The translations under genes were made by a program, and so were the position numbers. DNA of 16,791 nucleotides from Flavobacteriales bacterium. GTDB taxonomy: Bacteria; Bacteroidota; Bacteroidia; Flavobacteriales; Weeksellaceae. The DNA lies in assembly GCA_900770875.1 (NCBI GenBank), contig CAAGLV010000128.1:1-16791 (forward strand), given 5' to 3'. Positions 1-7,826 of this stretch are shown one piece after another. The notes below the pieces were generated by a model. It ran no database searches. It was not told the DNA's origin and worked only from the letters and a program-made list of their open reading frames with translations. Each line of letters begins with the position of its first letter. Within the stretch, counting starts at the first letter, position 1.

Positions 1-622
1 CAGCTTCGCTAATTTTTTTACGTAAATTTTTTAAGTGCTGATAAATAAAATCTACATTATCTAAATTATACGTATAATCGCCCCAAAGATGTATTGCAAT
101 TGCTTGTCGCGATAATACTCGATTTTTATTGTTAATAAAGTATACCAATAAATTAAATTCTTTCTTCGTTAAATTTAAAATTGTCTGATTTACTTTACAT
201 TCCATCGATTGTAGATTAATGCAAATTTCGTTAAAATTTAAATAATCGTTTTGTTTTTCGTTTTGATTACGACGCATTACAGCTTTTATACGCGAATGCA
301 ACTCGGGCAACGGAAACGGTTTTGTTATATAATCGTCTGCTCCGCTATCTAATCCTAAAACTTTATAATCTAACGAATTTTGAGCCGAAATAATCATCAC
401 TGGTAATTGTGGATAAATCGATTTTATTTCGGTTAATAAGTTAATTCCAATTCCATCAGGCAAAGTAATATCTAGTAAAACACAATCGTAATCAAACATC
501 GACAATAAATCTTTTGCATGCGCTATTGTATTTGCCCACTCGCAGATGTAATTTTCTTGAGATAAGAAACTAATTATATTGGTAGCTAAATCCTTATGAT
601 CTTCTATTAGTAATAATTTCAT
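1..622 (-). CDS. OmpR/PhoB-type response regulator (partial, C-terminus off window)
   Basis: I translated this by hand from the ATG at 622-620. The first 207 residues are present and the end lies beyond position 1. Residues 1-115 form a receiver domain: acidic pocket E7-D8 in LLIEDHKD, phospho-acceptor D51 in VLLDITLPDG, S79 in IISAQ and K101 in ITKPF. Residues from about 127 form a winged-helix DNA-binding domain (LTKKEFNLLVYF, then a recognition-helix stretch with YQHLKNLRKKI). This is the OmpR/PhoB arrangement, so it should be a cytoplasmic transcription factor phosphorylated by a sensor kinase. Family members are about 225-230 residues, so only about 20 are missing. No kinase gene is in the window; it may lie to the left. 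The porin gene upstream ends with its own terminator, so this gene probably has its own promoter in 623-700. Its regulon cannot be read from the sequence. Confidence 0.93.
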   Translation of the reverse strand, partial: MKLLLIEDHKDLATNIISFLSQENYICEWANTIAHAKDLLSMFDYDCVLLDITLPDGIGINLLTEIKSIYPQLPVMIISAQNSLDYKVLGLDSGADDYITKPFPLPELHSRIKAVMRRNQNEKQNDYLNFNEICINLQSMECKVNQTILNLTKKEFNLLVYFINNKNRVLSRQAIAIHLWGDYTYNLDNVDFIYQHLKNLRKKISEA

Positions 623-660
623 TTAAAATGTTAATTACTATAAAAGTACTATTTTTCGTA

Positions 661-696
661 AAAAATAAAAACCATTCCAAAATTTCGGAATGGTTT
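661..696 (-). terminator. Rho-independent terminator of the porin gene
   Basis: A 10-bp inverted repeat (AAACCATTCC at 669-678 with GGAATGGTTT at 687-696, 8-base loop) is followed on the minus strand by a T-rich tail. It lies directly after the porin stop codon and before the response regulator, so it should separate the two transcripts. Confidence 0.8.
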
Positions 697-703
697 ATTG
701 TTC

Positions 704-2155
704 TTAAAATGATAATTGAAACATTAAAATATGTTCGCCTTTTCGGTCGAAAACCTTACGATCTGTTGCATCAAACAACGGACGAGACGAATATTGATAA
801 CTGATTTTAGCCGATTGCGATAAGATAAATAAATTAGCTCCTATGTCGTAATAATTACCTGTTTGGTTTAATCCATCTAAATCTTTTAAGGTATAAGAAG
901 CAAAAGGTTGCAATTTAACCGTATCGCTAAACTTTGGTAAAACAAATCCAACTTGTGTATACCAAACATTTCCTGTTCCTAATAAATTACGAGCATTACC
1001 AGCACCTTCTAAAGCAGTTGTTCCTTGGTAATTAGGATTTATTGTACCTGGATTCATAATACCTGTTGTACGTAAATAATTTGGACCGAAATTATAACGA
1101 TAAAATACCGAATATGCCGTAAAAGACATTTCTTTAGATTTTGGACCAACTGGCATATCGGCAAAAAAATCGGCACTTAAAACAGACTCGTTATGTGATT
1201 GAAATTCTCCTTCTTTAAACTGAGATAAAGTAGCATCTTTTGTAGTATAAAAACCAACTCCAAAATTCATCACTTTTTTAGATCCTAAATAAAATCCTGG
1301 TAAATATATCGTAGAGCTTGTTTCTTTATCAAAAAATTGATAATCCACATAACCTGCATAAGCTAATTTGCCTGATTGATTGTTATCTACAATTTGCCCA
1401 ACCGCTGGTTTATTATTTGTTGCAAATGGTTTATTAATAGAAAATCGGTAATTAAATTTATTGTATTCTCCACGAGCAAAAATACCTAATTGACGAGCAA
1501 ATTGGTCAGAAACTTCGATATTTGGGTAATTAAATACAGGTAAATCTGCCATTAACATTTTTCCGGTCGAAGCATTACTCATTCTCGAAATTCCATTTAC
1601 ACCATGCAAACCAGCTCCTAAATACAAATTAAATTGATTTGGTAAATTGGTTTTGAAACTTTTTTGTGGCACAACAGCATATTCGTTATACGCATCCATA
1701 AAGAAAATAGCAGGTTTTTTACCTTGTCCATTACCTCCAGTTCCGGTTCCTCCACCCGAAATAAACGATTGATTATTTATTCCTAATTGTACATAAATTT
1801 GATATGCTGGACTTAGTTGAGCCTGCATCGTAATTCTTAAACGACGAATACCTGCATCATAAGTTTGCTTCTGCTCTACTCCATTTACTAAAGTACCTGG
1901 ATTATTATCGATTTCTCTTAGCCAAATCTGAGAGTTTAATCCAAACTTTAAAAAACGATCTCCTTTTTCGTCTAATTTAATATTTAAATCGCCGATTGAA
2001 TTTTTAAATTCAAGACCTTCTTTCTTAATTTCTGGCTCTTTTATAATTTTCGATTCTTCCGAATATATTGTATCCTTCGAATTAATTTCTGATTCTTGTG
2101 CAAAAATTAGCGACGAATTCGCTAATACAGCCAATAAAAAAAAGATCTTCCTCAT
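704..2155 (-). CDS. Outer-membrane porin-like beta-barrel protein (OprO/OprP-like)
   Basis: The 483-residue protein begins with a signal peptide (MRKIFFLLAVLANSSLIFAQ, likely cut after A19). A charged, Glu/Lys-rich linker follows (about 21-50), and then a long run of alternating hydrophobic and polar strands rich in Tyr, Phe, Gly and Asn. It ends in FQLSF, with the terminal Phe typical of barrels folded by the Bam complex. The pattern FLKFGLNSQIWLR followed by RRLRITMQAQLSPAYQIYVQLG resembles the start of Bacteroidota porins of the phosphate-selective OprO/OprP superfamily. I assign that by overall look, not by a decisive motif, and the substrate is unknown. A Gly-rich segment (about 133-147) is probably a loop. 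The gene is monocistronic, with a TATATTTG box at 2185-2178 and a terminator downstream. A neighbouring response regulator gene exists, but a regulatory link is not shown. Confidence 0.75.
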   Translation of the reverse strand: MRKIFFLLAVLANSSLIFAQESEINSKDTIYSEESKIIKEPEIKKEGLEFKNSIGDLNIKLDEKGDRFLKFGLNSQIWLREIDNNPGTLVNGVEQKQTYDAGIRRLRITMQAQLSPAYQIYVQLGINNQSFISGGGTGTGGNGQGKKPAIFFMDAYNEYAVVPQKSFKTNLPNQFNLYLGAGLHGVNGISRMSNASTGKMLMADLPVFNYPNIEVSDQFARQLGIFARGEYNKFNYRFSINKPFATNNKPAVGQIVDNNQSGKLAYAGYVDYQFFDKETSSTIYLPGFYLGSKKVMNFGVGFYTTKDATLSQFKEGEFQSHNESVLSADFFADMPVGPKSKEMSFTAYSVFYRYNFGPNYLRTTGIMNPGTINPNYQGTTALEGAGNARNLLGTGNVWYTQVGFVLPKFSDTVKLQPFASYTLKDLDGLNQTGNYYDIGANLFILSQSAKISYQYSSRPLFDATDRKVFDRKGEHILMFQLSF

Positions 2156-2177
2156 GTCTTCATTTTTCTTTAATCGC

Positions 2178-2185
2178 CAAATATA
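2178..2185 (-). promoter_or_regulatory. Probable -7 box of the porin gene (TAnnTTTG type)
   Basis: The minus strand reads TATATTTG, a full match to the Bacteroidota -7 consensus TAnnTTTG. It sits 22 bases before the ATG at 2155, giving a leader of roughly 17 bases. I see no good TTTG -33 element at the usual distance. Confidence 0.55.
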
Positions 2186-2332
2186 TAAAAATTAGCAACT
2201 CTTATTTATTATACAATATTAATTAAATGTAAAATAAATTAACTATTTATAATCATTTAGTTACATCTTAAATGACATTGAGTTTAATCTTAAAAAACAA
2301 ATTTAAAGATCAAATCTATAAAATATTAACAT

Positions 2333-2359
2333 AAAAAAAGCTGCCCTAAAAAGGGCAGC
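2333..2359 (-). terminator. Rho-independent terminator of rpsA
   Basis: On the minus strand an 8-bp GC-rich stem (GCTGCCCT/AGGGCAGC, 2340-2359, 4-base loop) is followed by seven T. It lies about 35 bases after the rpsA stop and is the strongest one-way terminator in the window. Confidence 0.92.
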
Positions 2360-2392
2360 CTTAGCTATATTTTAAAAATTTCGGTTAGAGAA

Positions 2393-4198
2393 TTAGTTTC
2401 CTCCTTCTTCCATTTTCTTTTTTAATTCTGCTAACGAATCGATATCTCCTAAAGTAGAAGTTTCGATTTTGTTGTTGTTATCAGAAACTTTCTCAGCTTG
2501 TTTAGCTTCTTCCTCACGGAAAATAGCAGTGTGAGAAACTACAACGCGACGGAATTCTTTGTTGAATTCGATTACTTTAAATTGAGTTTCTTCTCCTTTC
2601 TTAACGCGAGAACCATCTTCTTTATCTAAAGTACGAGCTGGAGCGAAAGCTTCAACTTCTTGGTCTTCGAATTGAACTGTAGCTCCTTTGTCGAATACGT
2701 CAACAGCAACACCTGTGTGGATAGTTCCTACAGCGTATTTAGCTTCGTATTTGTCCCATGGATTTTCAGTTAATTGTTTGTGACCTAAAGATAAACGACG
2801 AGCTTCAACATCTAATTCTAAAACTACAACGTCTAATACATCGTCAACCGCACAGAATTCTGATGGGTGTTTGATTTTCTTAGTCCAAGATAAGTCAGAG
2901 ATGTAGATTAATCCGTCAACACCTTCTTCTAATTCTACGAATACACCGAAGTTAGTGAAGTTACGAACTTTACCTTTGTGAGTAGAACCTACTGGGTATT
3001 TAACAGTAATATCAGTCCAAGGATCTGGAGTTAATTGTTTGATACCTAAAGACATTTTTCTTTCTTCTCTGTCTAAAGTTAAAACTACAGCTTCAACTTC
3101 GTCACCAACTTTTACGAAATCTTGAGCAGAACGTAAGTGAGTAGACCAAGACATTTCAGAAACGTGGATTAAACCTTCTACACCTGGAGCAACTTCAACA
3201 AAAGCACCGTAGTCAGCTAAAACAACTACTTTACCTTTAACTTTGTCACCAACTTTGATGTTAGAATCTAAAGCATCCCATGGGTGAGCTTCTAATTGTT
3301 TGATACCTAATTGGATACGAGATTTATCTTCGTCGAAATCTAAGATTACAACGTTGATTTTTTGTCCATCTTCTAAGATTTCAGATGGGTGGTTGATACG
3401 AGACCAAGATAAGTCAGTGATGTGGATTAAACCGTCAACACCTCCTAAGTCTACGAATACACCGTAAGAAGTAATGTTTTTAACTTCTCCTTCTAAAACT
3501 TGTCCTTTCTCTAATTGAGCAACGATTTCTTTCTTCTGAACTTCGATATCAGCCTCGATTAACGCTTTGTGAGAAACTACTACGTTTTTGAATTCTGGGT
3601 TGATTTTAACAACTTTGAACTCCATAGTTTTTCCTACGAATTGTTCGTAATCACGGATTGGCTTAACATCGATTTGAGAACCTGGTAAGAAAGCTTCGAT
3701 TCCGAATACGTCAACGATCATACCTCCTTTAGTACGAGCTTTGATGTAACCATTAACGATTTCTTGAGATTCGTGAGCCGCGTTAACAGCATCCCAAGCG
3801 TTTAATGTACGTGCTTTTTTGTGAGATAAGATTAATTGTCCGTTTTTGTCTTCACGTTGATCAACCATTACTTCTACGATATCCCCAACTTTTAAATCTG
3901 AGTTGTAACGGAATTCGTTTAATGAAATAACACCTTCTGATTTGAAGTTGATATCAACGATAGCTTCTTTATCTGTAATACGTACAACTTGACCTTTGAA
4001 AACTTCGTTTTCGTTTAAGTCTTCTAAAGTTGTATCGTACATTTGCTCTAATTCAGCTTTTTCTTTACGATCTTCTTCGTTTAAACCTGATTCGAAAGAT
4101 TCCCAGTCAAAAGACTCAGGAGCAACGTTAGCGTTAGCTAAAACGTCAACTTGAGCAGTTTCAATTACTTGCTCTTCTACTTTATTTTCTGTAGACAT
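2393..4198 (-). CDS. rpsA: 30S ribosomal protein S1
   Basis: A 601-residue protein with six S1/OB-fold repeats at about 66-129, 146-212, 232-301, 317-387, 403-474 and 490-557. Repeats 3-5 are the clearest, each with the pattern GxVxxxTxYGVFVxL-GVDGLIHxxDLSW (for example GVDGLIHITDLSW near 254-266). S1 binds mRNA on the 30S subunit and helps initiation. This matters in Bacteroidota, where leaders usually lack Shine-Dalgarno sequences, as they do in this window. The first about 60 residues are an acidic extension rich in Glu and Asp, and the end (about 560-601) is a charged tail. This makes it slightly longer than E. coli S1 (557). The start is ATG at 4198. It is transcribed alone, from a TATATTTG box at 4324-4317, through an approximately 110-base leader. 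Confidence 0.97.
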   Translation of the reverse strand: MSTENKVEEQVIETAQVDVLANANVAPESFDWESFESGLNEEDRKEKAELEQMYDTTLEDLNENEVFKGQVVRITDKEAIVDINFKSEGVISLNEFRYNSDLKVGDIVEVMVDQREDKNGQLILSHKKARTLNAWDAVNAAHESQEIVNGYIKARTKGGMIVDVFGIEAFLPGSQIDVKPIRDYEQFVGKTMEFKVVKINPEFKNVVVSHKALIEADIEVQKKEIVAQLEKGQVLEGEVKNITSYGVFVDLGGVDGLIHITDLSWSRINHPSEILEDGQKINVVILDFDEDKSRIQLGIKQLEAHPWDALDSNIKVGDKVKGKVVVLADYGAFVEVAPGVEGLIHVSEMSWSTHLRSAQDFVKVGDEVEAVVLTLDREERKMSLGIKQLTPDPWTDITVKYPVGSTHKGKVRNFTNFGVFVELEEGVDGLIYISDLSWTKKIKHPSEFCAVDDVLDVVVLELDVEARRLSLGHKQLTENPWDKYEAKYAVGTIHTGVAVDVFDKGATVQFEDQEVEAFAPARTLDKEDGSRVKKGEETQFKVIEFNKEFRRVVVSHTAIFREEEAKQAEKVSDNNNKIETSTLGDIDSLAELKKKMEEGGN

Positions 4199-4316
4199 AA
4201 TAATATAATTTGTATCTCAATCCATCGTATCAGAAGCCTTGATGAAATGTAAATAGATGAATGAGAGATGTTTAACTTGTTGTTTTACGCCGACTTCTTT
4301 CACATTTTAGCGCGTG

Positions 4317-4324
4317 CAAATATA
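4317..4324 (-). promoter_or_regulatory. Probable -7 box of rpsA
   Basis: The minus strand reads TATATTTG followed by CACG, matching the flavobacterial TAnnTTTGCA pattern. Transcription would start near 4310 and leave a leader of about 110 bases before the ATG at 4198, the longest in the window. A TTTG on the minus strand at 4353-4350 is a possible -33 element, but its 25-base spacing is longer than usual. Confidence 0.6.
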
Positions 4325-4422
4325 ACTATTAATTTTCAATTATTTATGTCAAATCAAACCAATTTTATCCTTCTTTATTAATTTTAACTTTAATAATCCA
4401 ATTATTGGCATTATTTTTTAGC

Positions 4423-4430
4423 TAACTTTA
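4423..4430 (+). promoter_or_regulatory. Possible -7 box of the ubiB-like gene
   Basis: The plus strand reads TAACTTTA, one base off the TAnnTTTG consensus, 25 bases before the ATG at 4455. TTGG at 4405 could be the upstream element, but the spacing is short. This is a weak call. Confidence 0.35.
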
Positions 4431-4454
4431 TCTAGAACCAATCTTAAACAAAGA

Positions 4455-6104
4455 ATGGATAGTTTAAAAAAAATTCAACGCTTTTCTAAAATTGTAAGCG
4501 TTTTAACAAAATATGGTTTTGAGGAAATTGTTTCGAGAGGAAATTTCGAAGCCATTACGCCCGATTTCTTAAATACAGGACATACCAACGAAATTTTTAA
4601 TCAAAATTTTAATCAACGCTTCCGTTTAGCTTTAGAAGAGTTAGGCCCAACTTACATCAAATTTGGTCAGCTTTTAAGCAATAGAAAAGATTTGATACCA
4701 AACGATTTAATTATCGAATTAAAAAAATTACAAGATAACGTTCCGCCAGAACCTATCGATATTCGTAAAAAATTAGAAGACGAATTAGGTATTGTTATCG
4801 ACGAACATTTTTTAGCTATCGACGATCAACCTTTTGCTGCGGCAAGTATTTCGCAAGTTTATCGGGCTACATTAATTACAGGCGAAGAGGTAATAATTAA
4901 AGCAAAGCGAACAAATATTCAGAAAATTATCGAATCGGATTTAGCTTTAATTAGAGATTTAATTTTCTTTTTAGAAAAAAAATATACTCGCTTACAAAAG
5001 CTTTTTATTTCGGAAATCGAACAAAGTTTCGAAAACTCGATTCTAAAAGAACTTTCTTTAATTAACGAATATCAAAATATTGAACGATTCCGTAAAAATT
5101 TCGAAAACAATTCGGACGTTGATGTGCCAAAAACCTACAAAGCGTATTGCAACAATAATATTCTTTGTATGGAGTTTGTGGATGGATTTAAAATTACCGA
5201 TCTCGAGCAATTAAAAGAACATCATTTAGATCCTAAAAAAATTGTTGAAAAGGGATTTGATATTTATCTGAAACAATTATTAGACGATGGCTTTTTTCAT
5301 GCCGATCCGCATCCTGGTAATGTATTTATTAAGCCTGATGGTAAAATTATCTTTATCGATTTTGGTTCGATGGGAATTTTAACACTTAGCGATCGCGATA
5401 TTTTAGAGGAAGTTGTAATTAATTTTGGTTTAAAAGATACACGCAAAATTGTACGTTCGCTAAAAAAAATGGCGATTAAACATTACATCCAAGACGAAAA
5501 ACAATTGGAACGCGAAATCTCCGAAATTTTTGATTACCTCGAATACAATACTGTCGAAACCATCGAAGTACAAGTTATCATAAAAATGTTTAATCGTATT
5601 TTAAAGCAAAACCATATTCTATTGCCCGAATATGTTTATATTTTATTAAGAGGAATTGCTTTAATAGAAGGGATTGGGCAGCAACTAGATGCCGATTTAA
5701 ATATACAACGATCGATGATGCCTTATGCTAAGAAATTAGCGAAACAAAAATTTTATCCCGAAAATATTGCCAAAAAAACGCTCAAAAATTTAAGCGATTT
5801 AAAAGATTTGGTTGATGATATACCCGAAGATACCTTACGTTTAATCGAAAAAGTAAACAACGATAAATTGGCTTTGAATTTTAAGATTTCGGAAATTGAT
5901 CAAATTCAAATCACGATTAAATCGAGTATCAATAAACTTGTACTTGCTATTTTAACGCTTACCTTTGGTATTGGTGCAAGTATTTTAGCTAAATCAACTG
6001 TTAAACCTCTTATTTTTGATATGCCTTTATTAGCTTGGATTGGATATATTTTGTCGTTAATTACTTCTGCCTCGATATTGTACTACGTTTTCAGAAAAAA
6101 ATAG
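4455..6104 (+). CDS. UbiB/ABC1 (AarF) family atypical protein-kinase-like protein
   Basis: A 549-residue protein with the family's diagnostic motifs: KxGQ at 69-72 (TYIKFGQLLSNR), the Ala-rich nucleotide loop AAAS at 128-131 in place of a Gly loop, the VIIKAKR lysine at K149, the catalytic-loop segment FHADPHPGNV (D284, N289) and the metal-binding IDFG (D302). Two hydrophobic segments near the end (about 494-513 and 522-546), followed by Arg-Lys-Lys, should anchor it in the inner membrane. UbiB proteins are ATPases needed for isoprenoid quinone (coenzyme Q) biosynthesis or lipid handling. Flavobacteria generally use menaquinone, so the role here is probably related lipid or quinone management, which is inference. 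The gene stands alone, is divergent from rpsA, and ends at a shared terminator with ompA. I leave the symbol blank because ubiB in the strict sense is not shown. Confidence 0.92.
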   Translation: MDSLKKIQRFSKIVSVLTKYGFEEIVSRGNFEAITPDFLNTGHTNEIFNQNFNQRFRLALEELGPTYIKFGQLLSNRKDLIPNDLIIELKKLQDNVPPEPIDIRKKLEDELGIVIDEHFLAIDDQPFAAASISQVYRATLITGEEVIIKAKRTNIQKIIESDLALIRDLIFFLEKKYTRLQKLFISEIEQSFENSILKELSLINEYQNIERFRKNFENNSDVDVPKTYKAYCNNNILCMEFVDGFKITDLEQLKEHHLDPKKIVEKGFDIYLKQLLDDGFFHADPHPGNVFIKPDGKIIFIDFGSMGILTLSDRDILEEVVINFGLKDTRKIVRSLKKMAIKHYIQDEKQLEREISEIFDYLEYNTVETIEVQVIIKMFNRILKQNHILLPEYVYILLRGIALIEGIGQQLDADLNIQRSMMPYAKKLAKQKFYPENIAKKTLKNLSDLKDLVDDIPEDTLRLIEKVNNDKLALNFKISEIDQIQITIKSSINKLVLAILTLTFGIGASILAKSTVKPLIFDMPLLAWIGYILSLITSASILYYVFRKK

Positions 6105-6110
6105 GATCAT

Positions 6111-6147
6111 AAAAAAGCCTTCTCAAATAAATGAGAAGGCTTTTTTT
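6111..6147. terminator. Bidirectional terminator between the ubiB-like gene and ompA
   Basis: A perfect 9-bp stem (GCCTTCTCA at 6117-6125, TGAGAAGGC at 6132-6140, 6-base loop) is flanked by six A on the left and seven T on the right. It can therefore stop transcription from both converging genes. Confidence 0.92.
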
Positions 6148-6168
6148 ATTTAAAAACTTTTAAAAGAA

Positions 6169-7701
6169 TTATTTCTTTTTAGTTGCTTTTTTAGCCGGAG
6201 CTTTTTTAATTACTTTAGTTTCAGTAATTGTAGTTTTTCTTGGTAAAACCTCTACACGTCTGTTTTTAGCGTAACACTCTTGAGTATCTTCAGTACATAA
6301 TAAGTTCTCTTTACCGAATCCACGAGCTGTTAAACGTCCTGGAGCAATACCACCTCTTTCTTCTAAGATTTTAACAATCGCGTTAGCACGACTCTTAGAT
6401 AATTTTAAGTTGTAAGCTTGAGAACCTCTTTGATCTGCATAACCATCAACATAGAAATCTGTATCTTTTAATGATGGAGAGTTTAAAATATCAGCAGCCA
6501 TTTTTACAGCGTTGTAAGATGATGGATCAATTTTATCAGAGTTGTACTCGAATAAAATATCAGTTAAGTGCTTAGCAACGTGAACTTCAGTCCAAGGACA
6601 TCCGTGGTTTTCTGCTGGTCCAGGTACTAATGGACATTCGTCGATTTTATCAACAACACCGTCACCATCTGTATCAGGACATCCGTTTGTAGCAGGATCG
6701 TTTGTAGCAATACCTGGCTCTAATGGACAAGCGTCATCTTTATCTAAGATTCCGTCACCGTCTGTATCTGGCCAAGGACAACCGTTATTTTCGATTGGAC
6801 CTGGTACTAATGGACATTCGTCGATGTTATCAGTTAAACCGTCACCGTCTGTATCTGGCCAAGGACAACCATTGTTTTCTGCTGGTCCAGGAACTAATGG
6901 ACACTCGTCGATTTTATCAACAACACCATCACCATCTGTATCAGGACATCCGTTTGTAGCAGGATCGTTTGTTGGGATACCAGCTTCTTCTGGACATGCA
7001 TCAACATCGTTTAAGATTCCATCACCATCCCAGTCGTTGTTACCAAAACGGAATGTTAAACCTACTGTATGTTGGAAGAAATCGAAATAATCTTGTCCAG
7101 ATGCAGGTAACCAGTTGTAATCAGAAGCAATATTAAGACCAAAGTTTTTAGTAATCCAGAAGTTGATACCAACACCACCTTGTAATGCTAAATTATTTTT
7201 CTCTCCTGTAGCTTTTTTACCTAATACGTGCTCGTAAGGATGTTTTGAAGATCCTTGAGTTGCAACATATCCTGGTGCATCAACAGAAGAATAATCATAA
7301 TAAAGGTAAGAAGCTCCTACTCTTACGTAAGGATCGAACCAAGAATTAGATTTTAATAAGTAATCGTTAGCAAATTGGTAACGGATACCTAAACCTGCAT
7401 TGATAAATAATTCGTCTTTAATGTTTAATCTTTTATCTGTGATCTCTCCTACAGAAGCAGTTAAATCAACATTAAAAGATCTATTTAAGTTACGAATAAC
7501 AGATAATTTTGATAAAGGTGGAACGATATCCCAGTTCTTTGTATCAAAATAATGATCGAATGTACCACGTACAGATCGGTAGTCCACAGCATGTGCACCA
7601 ACAGTAACCCCCCAAGGGTTCTTTGCATTTTGCGCATCTACAAATGAGCTACCAGCTAATAGTAACGTCACCGCAGATAATAATAGATTAAACTTTTTCA
7701 T
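6169..7701 (-). CDS. OmpA-family outer-membrane protein with thrombospondin type 3 repeats
   Basis: I choose the ATG at 7701 (510 residues); the codon at 7707 is TTG. In order: a signal peptide 1-23 (ends VDA before Q24), an N-terminal beta-barrel of about 24-220 (aromatic-rich, ending TVGLTFRFG), Ca2+-binding thrombospondin type 3 repeats at 223-371 (repeated DTDGDG and CPLVPGP motifs), and an OmpA/Pal-type peptidoglycan-binding domain at about 375-488. That domain carries DGYADQRGSQAYNLKLSKSR and KNRRVEV. The protein ends in a Lys-rich tail (KKAPAKKATKKK). It should span the outer membrane, extend a stiff calcium-bound linker and clasp the cell wall. Two Cys (469 and 476) in the OmpA domain could pair. 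Codon choice and the clean promoter suggest high expression. This is the common Flavobacteriia OmpA/OprF layout. Confidence 0.94.
   Translation of the reverse strand: MKKFNLLLSAVTLLLAGSSFVDAQNAKNPWGVTVGAHAVDYRSVRGTFDHYFDTKNWDIVPPLSKLSVIRNLNRSFNVDLTASVGEITDKRLNIKDELFINAGLGIRYQFANDYLLKSNSWFDPYVRVGASYLYYDYSSVDAPGYVATQGSSKHPYEHVLGKKATGEKNNLALQGGVGINFWITKNFGLNIASDYNWLPASGQDYFDFFQHTVGLTFRFGNNDWDGDGILNDVDACPEEAGIPTNDPATNGCPDTDGDGVVDKIDECPLVPGPAENNGCPWPDTDGDGLTDNIDECPLVPGPIENNGCPWPDTDGDGILDKDDACPLEPGIATNDPATNGCPDTDGDGVVDKIDECPLVPGPAENHGCPWTEVHVAKHLTDILFEYNSDKIDPSSYNAVKMAADILNSPSLKDTDFYVDGYADQRGSQAYNLKLSKSRANAIVKILEERGGIAPGRLTARGFGKENLLCTEDTQECYAKNRRVEVLPRKTTITETKVIKKAPAKKATKKK
6592..6705 (-). repeat. 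114-bp direct repeat, copy A, inside the TSP3 region of ompA
   Basis: This block matches 6859-6972 with about six mismatches in 114 bases when aligned by eye. Both encode a unit running from DPATNGCPDTDGDGVVDKID to ECPLVPGPAEN-GCPW. The intervening units share only shorter segments. Confidence 0.85.
6859..6972 (-). repeat. 114-bp direct repeat, copy B, inside the TSP3 region of ompA
   Basis: Second copy of the block at 6592-6705, offset by 267 bases (a multiple of three, so recombination between copies would keep the reading frame and remove or add 89 residues). Confidence 0.85.
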
Positions 7702-7793
7702 TATCAAATATTTAGCGTTTTAAATATATTAATTTTTTGTTAACAACAATAAACTTTGTGCTAAAATTAAGCAAAATTTATGTTATATTTAAG

Positions 7794-7826
7794 CAAATTT
7801 AAGAATTCTTTATCAATCTATCAAAA
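7794..7826 (-). promoter_or_regulatory. Promoter of ompA, inside the end of smpB
   Basis: The minus strand reads TTTTG (7826-7822), 20 bases, then TAAATTTG (7801-7794) and GC. This is the best full match in the window to the Bacteroidota -33/-7 consensus (TTTG and TAnnTTTG). The -7 box covers the smpB stop codon. A start near 7787 would give a leader of about 85 bases. Confidence 0.7.

Noticed and set aside
1..2155. Response regulator controlling the adjacent porin (EnvZ/OmpR-like pair)
   Set aside because: Both are on the minus strand with a terminator between them, and I see no repeated operator sites before the porin gene. Proximity alone is not enough.
2210..2332. Small gene or RNA between the porin and rpsA
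   Set aside because: The stretch is AT-rich with no open frame of note, no stable hairpin and no promoter-terminator pair beyond those of the flanking genes.
5950..6104. UbiB-like C-terminus (helix plus Arg-Lys-Lys) as an XrtF sorting signal
   Set aside because: The protein has no signal peptide and two C-terminal helices typical of its family, and it must act on the cytoplasmic face.
6592..7035. Regularly spaced repeats resembling a CRISPR array or phase-variable tract
   Set aside because: The repeats are in frame and encode DTDGDG-type calcium motifs of a TSP3 region. They have no unique equal-length spacers and no cas genes are nearby.
6723..7090. Plus-strand open frames opposite ompA
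   Set aside because: They are antisense by-products of the repetitive TSP3 coding sequence. They have low-complexity His/Arg/Ser translations, no promoter and no start context.
7702..7707. OmpA start at 7707
   Set aside because: That codon is TTG. The ATG two codons later begins an ideal signal peptide (MKKFNLLL).
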